From: CALKYB01 sp964510575
GTDB taxonomy: Bacteria; Bdellovibrionota_C; UBA2361; SZUA-149; CALKYB01
Direction of reading: 5' to 3'
Length of the DNA: 64,000 bases
NCBI GenBank assembly: GCA_964510575.1
Contig: CAZECN010000001.1
Coordinates: forward strand, 1-64,000
Part shown: piece by piece, positions 1-8,550 of the stretch
How positions within the stretch are numbered: position 1 is the stretch's first letter
Layout: each line of letters begins with the position of its first letter
The notes under the pieces: model-generated
Told to the model about the DNA's origin: nothing
The model's database searches: none
What the model saw: the letters and a program-made list of their open reading frames with translations, nothing else
Position numbers and translations under genes: made by a program

Positions 1-1
1 A

Positions 2-712
2 AAAGCTTCCAAAAAAAGAGTCTTCTTCGCTCTGGCACTCGATTACTTTTTTCTCAGTGCTTTGCTTCAGCTAGCTAGTAACTTATTTCTACCTGAGGCT
101 TATGGAATTGATGAGTTTGGGGTTAATTTTCTAATTTGCTGCCTACTCGAGTTGATTATTCTAAAAGTTTTTCATAGGAATGTCGGCGCTTGGCTTTTAG
201 GAATCTATCAAAGCCGGGAAACGGATAAAAAAGGAAAGCCAAAAAGAGTTTTTATTGTTGAGTCTGAGATTCTGCGTAGGGAAAGTTGGCTTACGATGCT
301 TTTAGCCTATTTTTGTTTTAGTTCTGGTTGTAAGGCTTTGTATACTTGGACTCTCTACCCTGTAGATCTTCCTATTTTTGGCTTTTATTTGAACACTTTT
401 GCTGCAGCCTCTTATAATATTTTCTCAGCCCTACTTTATTTTGTGACCTCCTATTTTATTTACCAAGTCAGTAAGAAGTCTATTTTTTGGGTATTTTTAA
501 CAAGCTTCTTACAGCTTGCTTCAGTTTGGCAAAGTCGGCATCTACTTGGGGATGCAATGGTGCAGGCGATAAGCCACAGAAGAAGTCTTACCGGTCGTGC
601 AACCGGGAAGGAAGAGATTGAAATGATCCAGGCAATGGTGCCTGAGGCATTTTTTCTAATTGCCGGCTTGTTTATTATTCTATTTCTCTCTCAAGCTAGG
701 CGACTTCGCTAG
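2..712 (+). CDS. RDD-like membrane protein, 5' end outside window
   Basis: The reading frame is open to the left edge of the window, so the true start lies upstream; the first internal start-like codon is a TTG at 62. The product is hydrophobic with about four predicted membrane segments. An early Arg-Val-Phe-Phe-Ala-Leu-Ala-Leu-Asp-Tyr stretch followed by a helix, and a later GAWLLGI segment, resemble the first helix and the 'GKRLLGL' loop of RDD-family membrane proteins. A cytoplasmic-looking basic loop (around ETDKKGKPKRV) separates the helices. RDD proteins are poorly characterised, some acting as ion or small-molecule transporters, so no substrate can be named. The family assignment is an inference from pattern. 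Confidence 0.55.
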   Translation, partial: KASKKRVFFALALDYFFLSALLQLASNLFLPEAYGIDEFGVNFLICCLLELIILKVFHRNVGAWLLGIYQSRETDKKGKPKRVFIVESEILRRESWLTMLLAYFCFSSGCKALYTWTLYPVDLPIFGFYLNTFAAASYNIFSALLYFVTSYFIYQVSKKSIFWVFLTSFLQLASVWQSRHLLGDAMVQAISHRRSLTGRATGKEEIEMIQAMVPEAFFLIAGLFIILFLSQARRLR

Positions 713-937
713 AAGAGCCGTTTTGATTCGGATTACAAACTTGATTCAGTAGGGATGCTGAAACTGGAAGAGAAAAATGATTGTTTCGTAGGGGCATCGT
801 CGCCCTTTTCAAAAAGAGCGAGAAGAAGAACGTACAGCAATGCTGCTAAGCAGAATGTAGTTAAAAATCTCACAGAAAAAATTTCGCTCACTTACCATCT
901 TTGGTTTCTATTTCCGCAGCACAAAGTGTCAGCACAA

Positions 938-957
938 AAGCTTCCTGATGGAAGCTT
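938..957 (-). terminator. Perfect hairpin downstream of the ATP-grasp gene
   Basis: An 8-bp perfect stem (AAGCTTCC, loop of four, GGAAGCTT) lies about 115 bp beyond the minus-strand gene that ends at 1073. On the minus strand only about four T follow, so it is a weak intrinsic terminator. A second, shorter inverted repeat (AAGCCC/GGGCTT, 999-1018) lies closer to the gene. The gap 713-1072 otherwise holds nothing convincing. Confidence 0.35.
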
Positions 958-1072
958 AGTCAATTTAATCAGAGGACCCTGATAAAAGAACCTAGGGTAA
1001 GCCCTTAAAATAGGGCTTATTTGACCACAATACCCGAAACTTATCGGTCTAAATTTTAGGGAGGGGCCTGTT

Positions 1073-2278
1073 TCAGTTGAAATTAGCCAAAACATTCGAA
1101 ACAAAATCTTGATAATTCCAACCGACTGATTGGGCGGCAATACAGCTCAGGCTTTCTTTACCTGCTCGTGTCGGGCGGCCTGGCCCTGTAAACTCTGCTT
1201 TCATATTCAGATCAAAAAGTTTTATTTCGCCACAACTGCTTGCTCGAGAATCAATTCTAATTGGAGCAGTTGCCCCGACTTGTTCGGCAGCTGCTTCGCA
1301 TTGCCTTAGTAAATTTTGAAAAATAGAAGAAGCTGCTTCTTCTATGGGCAGTAGTTCGCTGGAGCTTAAAAAGGGACAAACTCTAGCCCCGGGCGCGATT
1401 CCGTCGAAATGACGCGTCCTTTTAACTGGCGTAAGTGCCCAATGATATTCAAAGTTTAGACTTTTACCCATGATTTTATAGTAACCTGGAGGCATTACGG
1501 TTACGGAAAACTCTTGGCCGGGAAGAAACTCTTCTACGATTAAAGCGTTTCCAAAACGAGAGCAAGGAGCTCCATTTACCGGAACAGTATCAGCAAAAAG
1601 TTTTTTAACTGCCATAGTCATTTCGCAAAGATTCTCTACTTTTCGAACACCTTGCGAGCCCAAACCTCTAACGGGTTTGACTATCAAAGGAAATGAAAAC
1701 CCTAATGAGGAAATTTTTTTTTCATTAAGCTTTGAGACAGGAACAAGTCCCGGCACTTCTCTGAAACTGTCATTTACAATCATAAAGCTCTCCGGAGTGG
1801 GGCAGCCCTTTTTTCTAATTAGTTGGTTGGTGAGTTGTTTGTCGTCAAAAAGATGAACATTTTCTGACATTTGACCAACGGTGCGTAAATCATAGGTTTT
1901 AAGCAATTTTTCAAGTGGATGGCCTCGAAATAATACGGTGTTTGCCCAAATTAGCTCAGCTCCTTTTTGTATTGCAGCTGCTAGGCCCCTCTTTGTGTCG
2001 GGAAATGTCCAATCTTGGTCAAGCTTTGGCGAAGGCAGGTGAACAGGTGTAATTACATTGTGGCCTGAGCTCTGGAGGGCAAATGCAATGTCAGCTCCAC
2101 CGTCCCTAAATCCGGTTCTTTTTCGGGGTTTGATAACACCGTCTACTGCCGGAGAATTTAGAGCTTGATGAATTATTGCAATTTGAATTGATTTCGAGCG
2201 GAAAAGTTTCCAATCAGAGCTATTTCTCTGGTTTAGTTTTCTCAACAGCGACTTACGGCAAATAGAATCTTCAGACAT
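1073..2278 (-). CDS. ATP-grasp domain protein, D-Ala-D-Ala ligase-like
   Basis: The product (401 aa from the ATG at 2278) has an ATP-grasp organisation. An N-terminal region has a D-Ala-D-Ala-ligase-like profile (GGADIAFALQSSGHNV). A central lobe carries FPLIVKPVRGLGSQGV, the nucleotide-binding Lys and glycine loop, then ALIVEEFLPGQEFSV. A C-terminal part has IRIDSR and LFDLNMKAEF in place of the usual metal-binding E/N segment. ATP-grasp enzymes join a carboxylate to an amine or thiol; the substrate cannot be read from sequence. It is not a canonical ddl and sits away from mur genes. A TTG at 2299 would add seven residues, but the ATG has an AAAGAG ribosome site six bases upstream and the TTG has none. 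Confidence 0.75.
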   Translation of the reverse strand: MSEDSICRKSLLRKLNQRNSSDWKLFRSKSIQIAIIHQALNSPAVDGVIKPRKRTGFRDGGADIAFALQSSGHNVITPVHLPSPKLDQDWTFPDTKRGLAAAIQKGAELIWANTVLFRGHPLEKLLKTYDLRTVGQMSENVHLFDDKQLTNQLIRKKGCPTPESFMIVNDSFREVPGLVPVSKLNEKKISSLGFSFPLIVKPVRGLGSQGVRKVENLCEMTMAVKKLFADTVPVNGAPCSRFGNALIVEEFLPGQEFSVTVMPPGYYKIMGKSLNFEYHWALTPVKRTRHFDGIAPGARVCPFLSSSELLPIEEAASSIFQNLLRQCEAAAEQVGATAPIRIDSRASSCGEIKLFDLNMKAEFTGPGRPTRAGKESLSCIAAQSVGWNYQDFVSNVLANFN

Positions 2279-2586
2279 GTTGCTCTTTAGATTGCTCAAT
2301 AAGGAGAACCAATGCTGCCCGGATAACCTGTGTTTTAGAAAACTAGAAAACGAAAATTTTTGAGAATCCTAAAAGAGGAAACCAAATAAAAACAGCTGGG
2401 AGGCTAAAGTTATCCAAGTTGAAAGTACTACAAATCAATTCAGAAATTAAAATTGTTGTTTGAAACCTTAGAATAAAGATTATACTGGCTTGCCCTTAGT
2501 CTAATCAATGTTGCCATGGGGCTGAAATTGTTTGGGAAAGCACAATTTAGGGGTACCCACGTACTAGCCTAACTTGGGGGCAGCAC
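2279..2586. other. Intergenic gap, no gene recognised
   Basis: About 300 bp between two minus-strand genes. It is AT-rich with no convincing open frame, terminator or repeat. It probably carries the promoter of the ATP-grasp gene, but I cannot point to one. Confidence 0.4.
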
Positions 2587-3696
2587 TTAGTTCTGGGTCA
2601 ATCGACTGAAAACCTTTTCCCATTTTTTCAAGGAAGGCTCAGGGGAGAAGTTTTCAACTACTCTTTTACGGGCCGCTTGTCCGATAGTGGCTCTTAAGTT
2701 TGGCTTTTCAAGAAGCTTGCAAATCCTAGAGCTGATTTGCTCTGAGTTTTTGGCTTCAACTAGGTAGCCTGTTTCTTCATCGATAATTATTTCAGGAATG
2801 CCACCAACTCTTGAGGCAATGACCGGAACACCACTAGCCCCTGCCTCTATATTTATGTAGCCGAAAGGCTCGTCTAAAGAAGGCACGACTAGCATGTCCA
2901 GAGATGCCATAACCCCTGGAATATTCGTACTATGCCCTGCGAAATGAACTATCTTTTCGATTTTTAGCTGCTCACAAAGGTTTTGAAGTTTTTTTAGAAA
3001 CCCTTTTTCCTTTTCACCACCGACTATCACAAAGCGGGCAGAGGGATGTTTCTCGAGAACTGCAGGAATAGCTTGGATAAAGTACTCGATTCCTTTTATT
3101 GGGTGGAGCACCCCAACAAAACCAATGACAGGGGAATTTTCCTCAAAAGGCCAACTAACTGGTTTGGCTTTGAAGTCTTCTGGATTAATAAAGTTATGAA
3201 TGACCTCTAGTCTTTCTCCCAGACCGGCTTCAACAAAAGAGCGACCGGTTTCTTTGGAGTTGGCGACGAACAGGTCGAGCTTTGATAAAAAGCCTCCAAA
3301 GGCTGCACCTTCCTTGTAAAAAGCTATAAAAGCCACTGTTGGAATTCTTTGAATTTTAAGTGCTAGGATTTCTGCGGGTTTCCAGTAAATGTAGTCCATT
3401 ATGTAGGCCAGCTGAAATCTGTTTTTTCTGCAAAAAGAGAGCATCCAAAATAGAGACTTAATATAGGCTAGCAGGCCGTTATTTTCAGTCAGGTTCCGTT
3501 CAATCAGGTTTACTGGGAGTTCTTTGCAAACCTCCAGAAAGGGCCCGCCGCCTTCGCCAAGTATTAGAAATATCTCAAAGTCTTCAGAAAAGTGATTTAT
3601 TTGAGCAATAGCTCTATTAACAAAGCTACCAGCCGACTTAGGGTTGTAATAGATAAAAAGAAGCTTTGGTTTTTCGCTGCTGGGATTGCCGGGCAC
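2587..3696 (-). CDS. Glycosyltransferase family 4 (GT-B fold)
   Basis: A 369-aa protein with the layout of GT4 retaining glycosyltransferases. The N-terminal acceptor domain begins KPKLLFIYYNPKSAGSF. The C-terminal Rossmann domain starts near residue 185 with VIGFVGVLHPIKGIEYFI, then ARFVIVGGEKEKGF, and has the donor-binding region SLDEPFGYINIEAGASG (the E-x7-E-like motif) followed by GVPVIASRVGGIPEII. Such enzymes transfer a nucleotide-activated sugar to lipid carriers or glycans at the inner face of the membrane. The GTG start has AAAGGA seven bases upstream. No other LPS-type genes flank it directly, so donor and acceptor are unknown. Confidence 0.88.
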   Translation of the reverse strand: MPGNPSSEKPKLLFIYYNPKSAGSFVNRAIAQINHFSEDFEIFLILGEGGGPFLEVCKELPVNLIERNLTENNGLLAYIKSLFWMLSFCRKNRFQLAYIMDYIYWKPAEILALKIQRIPTVAFIAFYKEGAAFGGFLSKLDLFVANSKETGRSFVEAGLGERLEVIHNFINPEDFKAKPVSWPFEENSPVIGFVGVLHPIKGIEYFIQAIPAVLEKHPSARFVIVGGEKEKGFLKKLQNLCEQLKIEKIVHFAGHSTNIPGVMASLDMLVVPSLDEPFGYINIEAGASGVPVIASRVGGIPEIIIDEETGYLVEAKNSEQISSRICKLLEKPNLRATIGQAARKRVVENFSPEPSLKKWEKVFSRLTQN

Positions 3697-3774
3697 GGTG
3701 GGTTCCTTTGTTAAGGCTCTAACTCTAATGTAGATTCTAGCAGCCTGACTGACAAACCCTTTTCTACTGTCATT

Positions 3775-4851
3775 CTATACTTGGTGCTCTATCTCTTTAC
3801 ATTTGGGCCGGGAAGAAACAGACCAAGAAGTCGAGCGACCCCCACCAGTACGCACCAAGAAGCCCTTGTCAGCAAGTTGAGTAAGGCTGTATTTAACGGT
3901 TGAAGTTTTAAAACCAGTTTCTTTTATGATTTGGTCACGACTGGCATTGCCTCGAGTCTTAATGATTTCGAGGATTTCTAGCTGACTGCTTGGTAGTGCT
4001 TGAACTTTGGCGTTCAACGAACTTTTACCTTCCAAATTGATTGAAAGTTGGAAAAGGCAAGAGCAGAAGAACTCTAGCCAAGTATTGAGTCCTGCGCATG
4101 AGCCGGGACATGTTCTTTCTGCCTGTCTTAAAGACGAAAAGAACTTCTCCTGCTCTCTGAATACTACTTCCCCAAGAGATTCACTTTTAAGCACAAAGTA
4201 TCCAGCTTCTATCAGCCTGGCTCGGGTGATAGAGAAAGCAATAAATTGGTTTAATCGGTTAAACGGGCTGATCTGGAGAAATTCTAGATGAAGGATAGCC
4301 GCTTTCACAACTGGATGGAGTTCGTCTTTATTCTCTTCTAAAGCCCAATTAAGGTGCTTTTTTAGCTTAGATGCTACTACCAAATGCTCTAGTGTTTGAA
4401 AGAGGAAGCTTCCCGAAGCGGTCTGAAGAGGGACCCTACAGTTTCTAGGGAAATCAACTTCTAAGTCTTTGGCAATTTCACTTGGAGAAATGACAGATGG
4501 TGAACTGTTCAGGTTAGCCTGTGTCGTTTTCAGAAATTCAACAAATCTAGATGCAATCGGAAAGGAGGGCGTATTGCTAAGCCCACCCAGTTTAGTGGGA
4601 AGCGATTTATTTTCTGTGAATAACTTTAGTTGGCTAGAATCTAGATTGCTTTGACAGCCATCAAGGAGAAGAAAATACCTAGCCTCTTTTTCCAACAACT
4701 CGTCAGGGGGATTGGCCTCTGCGAGAGGGCTGCTTGCTAGCCGGCCGCAAAGGTATTCTAGCTCAGCAATCTGATTGAAAAGCTTTGGTCCAGGTCTGAA
4801 GATGAAATTGCTCATTAAGGGCAAGATACCAAAGAAAAATAGGGCGCACAT
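3775..4851 (-). CDS. Degenerate Fic-domain protein with C-terminal winged helix
   Basis: The 358-aa product follows the Fic family plan. An N-terminal helix pair (FNQIAELEYLCGRLA) is followed by a Fic core around residues 170-270 and a C-terminal winged helix (about 293-350, with the RDQIIKETGFKTSTVKYSL recognition region). The helix preceding the active site (KAAILHLEFLQISPF, residues 183-197) and the following EQEKFFSSLRQAE and LNTWLEFFCSCLF segments match Fic proteins position by position. The catalytic HPFxxGNGR motif is replaced by SPFNRLNQ (about 195-202): the His is Ser and the anion-hole GNGR is gone. It is therefore unlikely to AMPylate and is more likely a DNA-binding regulator. ATG at 4815 (MSNFIFRPG) is an alternative start that avoids an odd hydrophobic leader. 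Confidence 0.75.
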   Translation of the reverse strand: MCALFFFGILPLMSNFIFRPGPKLFNQIAELEYLCGRLASSPLAEANPPDELLEKEARYFLLLDGCQSNLDSSQLKLFTENKSLPTKLGGLSNTPSFPIASRFVEFLKTTQANLNSSPSVISPSEIAKDLEVDFPRNCRVPLQTASGSFLFQTLEHLVVASKLKKHLNWALEENKDELHPVVKAAILHLEFLQISPFNRLNQFIAFSITRARLIEAGYFVLKSESLGEVVFREQEKFFSSLRQAERTCPGSCAGLNTWLEFFCSCLFQLSINLEGKSSLNAKVQALPSSQLEILEIIKTRGNASRDQIIKETGFKTSTVKYSLTQLADKGFLVRTGGGRSTSWSVSSRPKCKEIEHQV

Positions 4852-4985
4852 GCTGGATTGTCGCTTCCTGCCTTAGCTTTGCTCTAAACCCCAAATTTGG
4901 CCAATGTTTAGCAAGTGGAAAGAGGGGCTATCTTTCTGAAATTAAACAAACTTTTCTTAAGCTCTGATATCTCAGGGTGCTGCTC

Positions 4986-5014
4986 TTGACCCCAGCTGCG
5001 TATATCGAGATAAG
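4986..5014 (+). promoter_or_regulatory. Candidate promoter for the ATP synthase operon
   Basis: TTGACC at 4986-4991 is followed after 17 bases by GATAAG (5009-5014), a fair sigma70-type pair, about 195 bp before the first ATP synthase gene. It sits in the 356-bp divergent gap between the Fic-like gene and the atp operon, in which I see no gene. Only the spacing and hexamers support it. Confidence 0.25.
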
Positions 5015-5207
5015 AGGTGCCGAAAACAGGCTATTTAGTCAGTTCTATTGCTTTTAAGCTTTGTCCGTTTACCATGTGGCCCAGCATTAGATACTCCGCG
5101 TAGGGCTACTCGGGGCAGAGATATCTAGAGTGGCCCGATAGGTTGTTAGAGCTGACAGTTAAGCCCGAGATTTACAGGCTTTTTCTTGACCCCCTGGTCT
5201 GAGGATT

Positions 5208-5660
5208 ATGGAAATAAAAGGTATATACTACATTCATCTACTGCTCTCTGCTGGAATCTTTGTTCTCCTTTGGAAAGTGGTTGGCGAAGGATTGATGAAG
5301 CCTTTCTTTGATATGCTAGCCGAGCGTGAGCAAAAAACGGTTGGGGATGAAAAGAAAGCGCAGAAAACTTTGGAGCTTAGTGCGCAGGTTGCCTCTGATA
5401 TCGATTCTGAGTTGCTGGAAGCCAGAGTTGAAGGAGTAAAACTTAGAGAAGAACAGCTCGCTGCAGCTCGTGGGGAAGTTACAAAGGTCACAGATAAAGC
5501 GAGTAAAGAGGCAGAAGCAACTCTTACCGCCGGTCGTGAAGAGATTAATATAGTCGCTTCAAAAGCTCGCTCCGATTTGGAAAAAGAAATTGATGGTCTG
5601 GCTGAAGTCTTAGTCTCTAGGGTTCTTGGAAAAGAGTCAGCGGGAAAGACGGTACATTAG
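5208..5660 (+). CDS. atpF': F-type ATP synthase Fo subunit b'
   Basis: The product is 150 aa: one N-terminal membrane helix (about residues 8-28) followed by a long, charged alpha-helical coiled coil (DEKKAQKTLELSAQ onward) ending in the short hydrophobic dimerisation segment VLVSRVLGKES. That is the architecture of the Fo peripheral stalk b subunit. It is followed at once by a second b-type gene, so it is best read as b' of a b/b' heterodimer linking F1 to the membrane. A TGAGG ribosome site lies just before the ATG. The a and c subunit genes, which precede b in many operons, are not in the window. Confidence 0.85.
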   Translation: MEIKGIYYIHLLLSAGIFVLLWKVVGEGLMKPFFDMLAEREQKTVGDEKKAQKTLELSAQVASDIDSELLEARVEGVKLREEQLAAARGEVTKVTDKASKEAEATLTAGREEINIVASKARSDLEKEIDGLAEVLVSRVLGKESAGKTVH

Positions 5661-5694
5661 AGTTTTGAGTTTTCTAGAAAGAGGAAAAGGCTTT

Positions 5695-6288
5695 ATGCAT
5701 ATTCGAAATCGTGGACTAAAGGAGCTTTTGTTCGCCAGTTTGCCTTTTCTTATTATCGCGACTCCAGCTCATGCCGCGGGCGGAAGCGCTGACCCAGTGA
5801 TGACTTTTGTCTGGTCTATAATCAACTTTGCGCTTTTCTTCTTTTTGATGCTTGCTGTGTATAAGAAGAACATTGCCCGCTTAATTAGAGCGAGAAGTGC
5901 TAAGGTGGCTGAGCATCTTCAGCGTTCCCAGAATGCCCTGGCTGAGGCAGAGCAGGAGTATGGAGCTCTTAAAGAGAAACTAAATAACATCGAAGGGGTG
6001 AAAAAGGATCTTTTCGATCGTTACAATGAAGAAGGTCGAAAACAGTCTACTTTGCTGATTGAGTCCGGTAATACTAGTGCAGCTCGTATTCAGGCCGATG
6101 CTGAGCGTCAGGTTGGAACCGAGCTTTCTCAAGAGTCCAAAAAAATTAGAAAGGAAGTTGTAACGACCGCTGTAGGTAAAGCGACCAAGCAGTTGCAAAG
6201 TTTAAGCAAGGACGATGATGTCAAGCTTAGAGCTGATGCACTTCAGAGATTTCTCAATCAAAGCAGTGCGGCTCGACCGTCGGCGTAG
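5695..6288 (+). CDS. atpF: F-type ATP synthase Fo subunit b
   Basis: From the ATG at 5695 the product is 197 aa. A first hydrophobic stretch (LLFASLPFLIIATPAHA) resembles a signal peptide ending Ala-His-Ala. A second (VMTFVWSIINFALFFFLML) is the true b-subunit membrane helix, followed by the tether KNIARLIRARSAKVAEHL and a long coiled-coil dimerisation region. An additional N-terminal hydrophobic segment on subunit b is, to my knowledge, common in deltaproteobacterial homologues. A frame extension to 5626 exists but overlaps the previous gene; the ATG at 5695 is preceded by a purine-rich GAGGAAAAGG site and is preferred. Confidence 0.88.
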   Translation: MHIRNRGLKELLFASLPFLIIATPAHAAGGSADPVMTFVWSIINFALFFFLMLAVYKKNIARLIRARSAKVAEHLQRSQNALAEAEQEYGALKEKLNNIEGVKKDLFDRYNEEGRKQSTLLIESGNTSAARIQADAERQVGTELSQESKKIRKEVVTTAVGKATKQLQSLSKDDDVKLRADALQRFLNQSSAARPSA

Positions 6289-6303
6289 TTAGGAGATATA
6301 GTT

Positions 6304-6870
6304 TTGGCAAAAAAATCAGGAAAACTGGCATCTAGGTATGCGCGAGCTCTTTTAGCTTCAGTTGAAAAAGAGCTTGGAGTGAGTGGTTCACCAACTCCGG
6401 CTCAAAAAATAGCTGCCGAGCTTCAGCAGTTTTCCACTATCTGGAAAAATGACCAGGAGCTTTCAAACGTATTGCTCAGCCCAATGTTTGCTAGAGAGCA
6501 GCGAACTGCTGCCTTGGAGTCTGTTGTTAAAGAAGCTGGGCTCACTGAAGTAACTAGAAAGTTTCTCAAAGTGGTTTTCCTGAGAGACCGAATAGCGGCA
6601 TTGCCAGAAATAGCCGAGGCTTTTTCAGTTGTTGCTGATAGAGCAGCCTCAGTTGTTAGGGTGACTGTAAGCACAGCCAGAGAAATTGATAAGGTCGAAG
6701 CTGAAGGTATTGAAAAGGCCGTAGCTGGAAAGGTTGGCGGCAGCCCAGAGTTTACTTGGAATATTGACCCCAAGCTTTTAGGTGGCTTGGTTATTGAATA
6801 TGCTGGGCAGATCTTCGACGGATCGTTGAGTGGTCAATTAGGAAAAATTGAAAAAGAACTTACTCCATAG
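6304..6870 (+). CDS. atpH: F-type ATP synthase F1 subunit delta
   Basis: A 188-aa protein with the delta/OSCP pattern. The N-terminal helical bundle starts GKLASRYARALLASVEKE. A middle segment FLKVVFLRDRIAALPEIAEAF follows, and the C-terminal conserved motif is PKLLGGLVIEYAGQIFDGSL. Delta attaches the peripheral stalk (b/b') to the top of F1. The start is TTG at 6304 with AGGAG at 6291-6295; no ATG fits the conserved N terminus. The gene follows atpF by 15 bases and precedes atpA, the usual order. Confidence 0.95.
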   Translation: MAKKSGKLASRYARALLASVEKELGVSGSPTPAQKIAAELQQFSTIWKNDQELSNVLLSPMFAREQRTAALESVVKEAGLTEVTRKFLKVVFLRDRIAALPEIAEAFSVVADRAASVVRVTVSTAREIDKVEAEGIEKAVAGKVGGSPEFTWNIDPKLLGGLVIEYAGQIFDGSLSGQLGKIEKELTP

Positions 6871-6939
6871 TGGCCCTACTGGTTGCTTGGAATAAACATA
6901 GATTTTACTGAAATAAGGAAAAACGGAGAAGAGATAGAG

Positions 6940-8517
6940 ATGGAAATCAAAGCTCAGGAAATTAGCAGAATTCTTAAAGAGCAGATCCAGGACTATGATG
7001 CCGGAGTTGAGCTTGCTGAAGTGGGAAGTGTGCTTTCGGTCGGTGATGGTATTGCCAGAATACATGGCCTTGAAGGCGTTGCCGCCGGTGAGCTGCTTGA
7101 GTTCCCGGGAGAGGTTATGGCAATTGCCCTTAACCTTGAAGAAGACAACGTCGGAGCCGTTTTAATGGGTGAGACTTCCTCGATTAAAGAAGGGGATATC
7201 GTAAAGCGAACCGGAAAAATTGCTGAGGTTCCAGTCGGTGAGGCCTTGGTCGGGCGTGTGGTCAACGCTCTTGGTCAGCCAATCGATGGTAAGGGTCCTA
7301 TCGAAGCTAAAGAAACTCGAAGAATTGAGATTAAGGCTCCTGGTATCATGGCTAGAAAGAGTGTTCATGAGCCTCTTCAAACTGGCCTTAAGGCTATCGA
7401 CACGATGGTTCCAATTGGTCGTGGCCAGAGAGAGCTAATCATTGGAGACCGTCAAACTGGCAAGTCGGCGGTTGCCCTGGACACAATCATCAACCAAAAG
7501 GGTAAAGGCGTTACATGTATCTATGTAGCTATCGGACAGAAGCGTTCTAGTGTCGCCCAAGTAGTGGACAAGCTCCGTGAAGAAGGAGCTCTGGATCATA
7601 CAATTATTGTTTCAGCTTCAGCTTCTGAGCCAGCTCCTCTTTCCTTTATTGCTCCTTATTGTGGTTGCACAATGGGCGAATACTTCCGGGATAACGGTAA
7701 GCATGCTCTCATTGTTTACGATGATTTGTCTAAGCATGCTGTAGCTTACAGAGCTATTTCGCTGCTTCTAAGAAGACCTCCAGGACGTGAAGCTTATCCT
7801 GGAGATGTTTTCTACCTTCACTCCAGGTTGCTAGAGCGTGCTGCTAAAATGAGTGATGAGCAGGGAGCAGGATCGTTAACTGCCTTGCCTATCATTGAAA
7901 CTCAGGCTGGAGATGTGTCTGCTTATATTCCAACTAACGTAATTTCGATTACTGATGGTCAGATATATTTGGAGTCGGACCTTTTCTATTCTGGTGTCCG
8001 CCCAGCTATTAACGTTGGACTTTCAGTTTCTAGGGTTGGTGGTTCTGCTCAGGTTAAAGCTATGAAAAAAGTAGCTGGAACATTGAGGCTAGACCTTGCC
8101 CAATATCGAGAAAAGCAGGCTTTTGCTCAGTTTGGTTCAGACCTTGATGAATCTACTCAAGCCCAGCTTTCAAGAGGTGAAAGGTTGGTTGAAGTTTTGA
8201 AGCAGGGACAATACGAGCCGATGGAAGTTGAGCTGCAAATTGTTTCAATTTTTGCTGCTAACAACGGATTCCTTGACGAGCTGGAAGTTGCAGATATTGG
8301 TGAATATGAAAAAGAATTACATCAATACGTTCAAGCCAACGCTAAGGAAGCTCTAGACGCGATCAGAGAAAAAGGTGCCACTAACGACGAACAGAACGCG
8401 GCGTTGAAGGAAGCAATTGGTAGTTTTACTAAAGACTTCTTGGCTACTAAAGGAGCAGCTCCGGCAGCTTCAGCAGCTAAGTCTTCTTCTGGGTCTGCAG
8501 CAGGAGCAGCGGCGTAA
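6940..8517 (+). CDS. atpA: F-type ATP synthase F1 subunit alpha
   Basis: From the ATG at 6940 the product is 525 aa and begins MEIKAQEISRILKEQI, the standard alpha N terminus. An in-frame extension to 6883 runs into the intercistronic region. The non-catalytic nucleotide site is clear: Walker A GDRQTGKSA at about residue 169 and the ALIVYDDLSKHAVAYR Walker B region, then the family signature PAINVGLSVSRVGGSAQ. The last 20 or so residues are an Ala/Ser-rich tail (AAPAASAAKSSSGSAAGAAA), longer than the usual C terminus and probably disordered. Alpha alternates with beta in the catalytic hexamer. Confidence 0.97.
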   Translation: MEIKAQEISRILKEQIQDYDAGVELAEVGSVLSVGDGIARIHGLEGVAAGELLEFPGEVMAIALNLEEDNVGAVLMGETSSIKEGDIVKRTGKIAEVPVGEALVGRVVNALGQPIDGKGPIEAKETRRIEIKAPGIMARKSVHEPLQTGLKAIDTMVPIGRGQRELIIGDRQTGKSAVALDTIINQKGKGVTCIYVAIGQKRSSVAQVVDKLREEGALDHTIIVSASASEPAPLSFIAPYCGCTMGEYFRDNGKHALIVYDDLSKHAVAYRAISLLLRRPPGREAYPGDVFYLHSRLLERAAKMSDEQGAGSLTALPIIETQAGDVSAYIPTNVISITDGQIYLESDLFYSGVRPAINVGLSVSRVGGSAQVKAMKKVAGTLRLDLAQYREKQAFAQFGSDLDESTQAQLSRGERLVEVLKQGQYEPMEVELQIVSIFAANNGFLDELEVADIGEYEKELHQYVQANAKEALDAIREKGATNDEQNAALKEAIGSFTKDFLATKGAAPAASAAKSSSGSAAGAAA

Positions 8518-8550
8518 CACTTTTTATCCTAGAAGGGAGAAGGCTTATAA

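Noticed and set aside
755..982. 75-codon plus-strand frame after the RDD-like gene
   Set aside because: No proper ribosome site, basic low-complexity sequence without recognisable motif, and it contains a perfect hairpin near its end that fits a terminator better.
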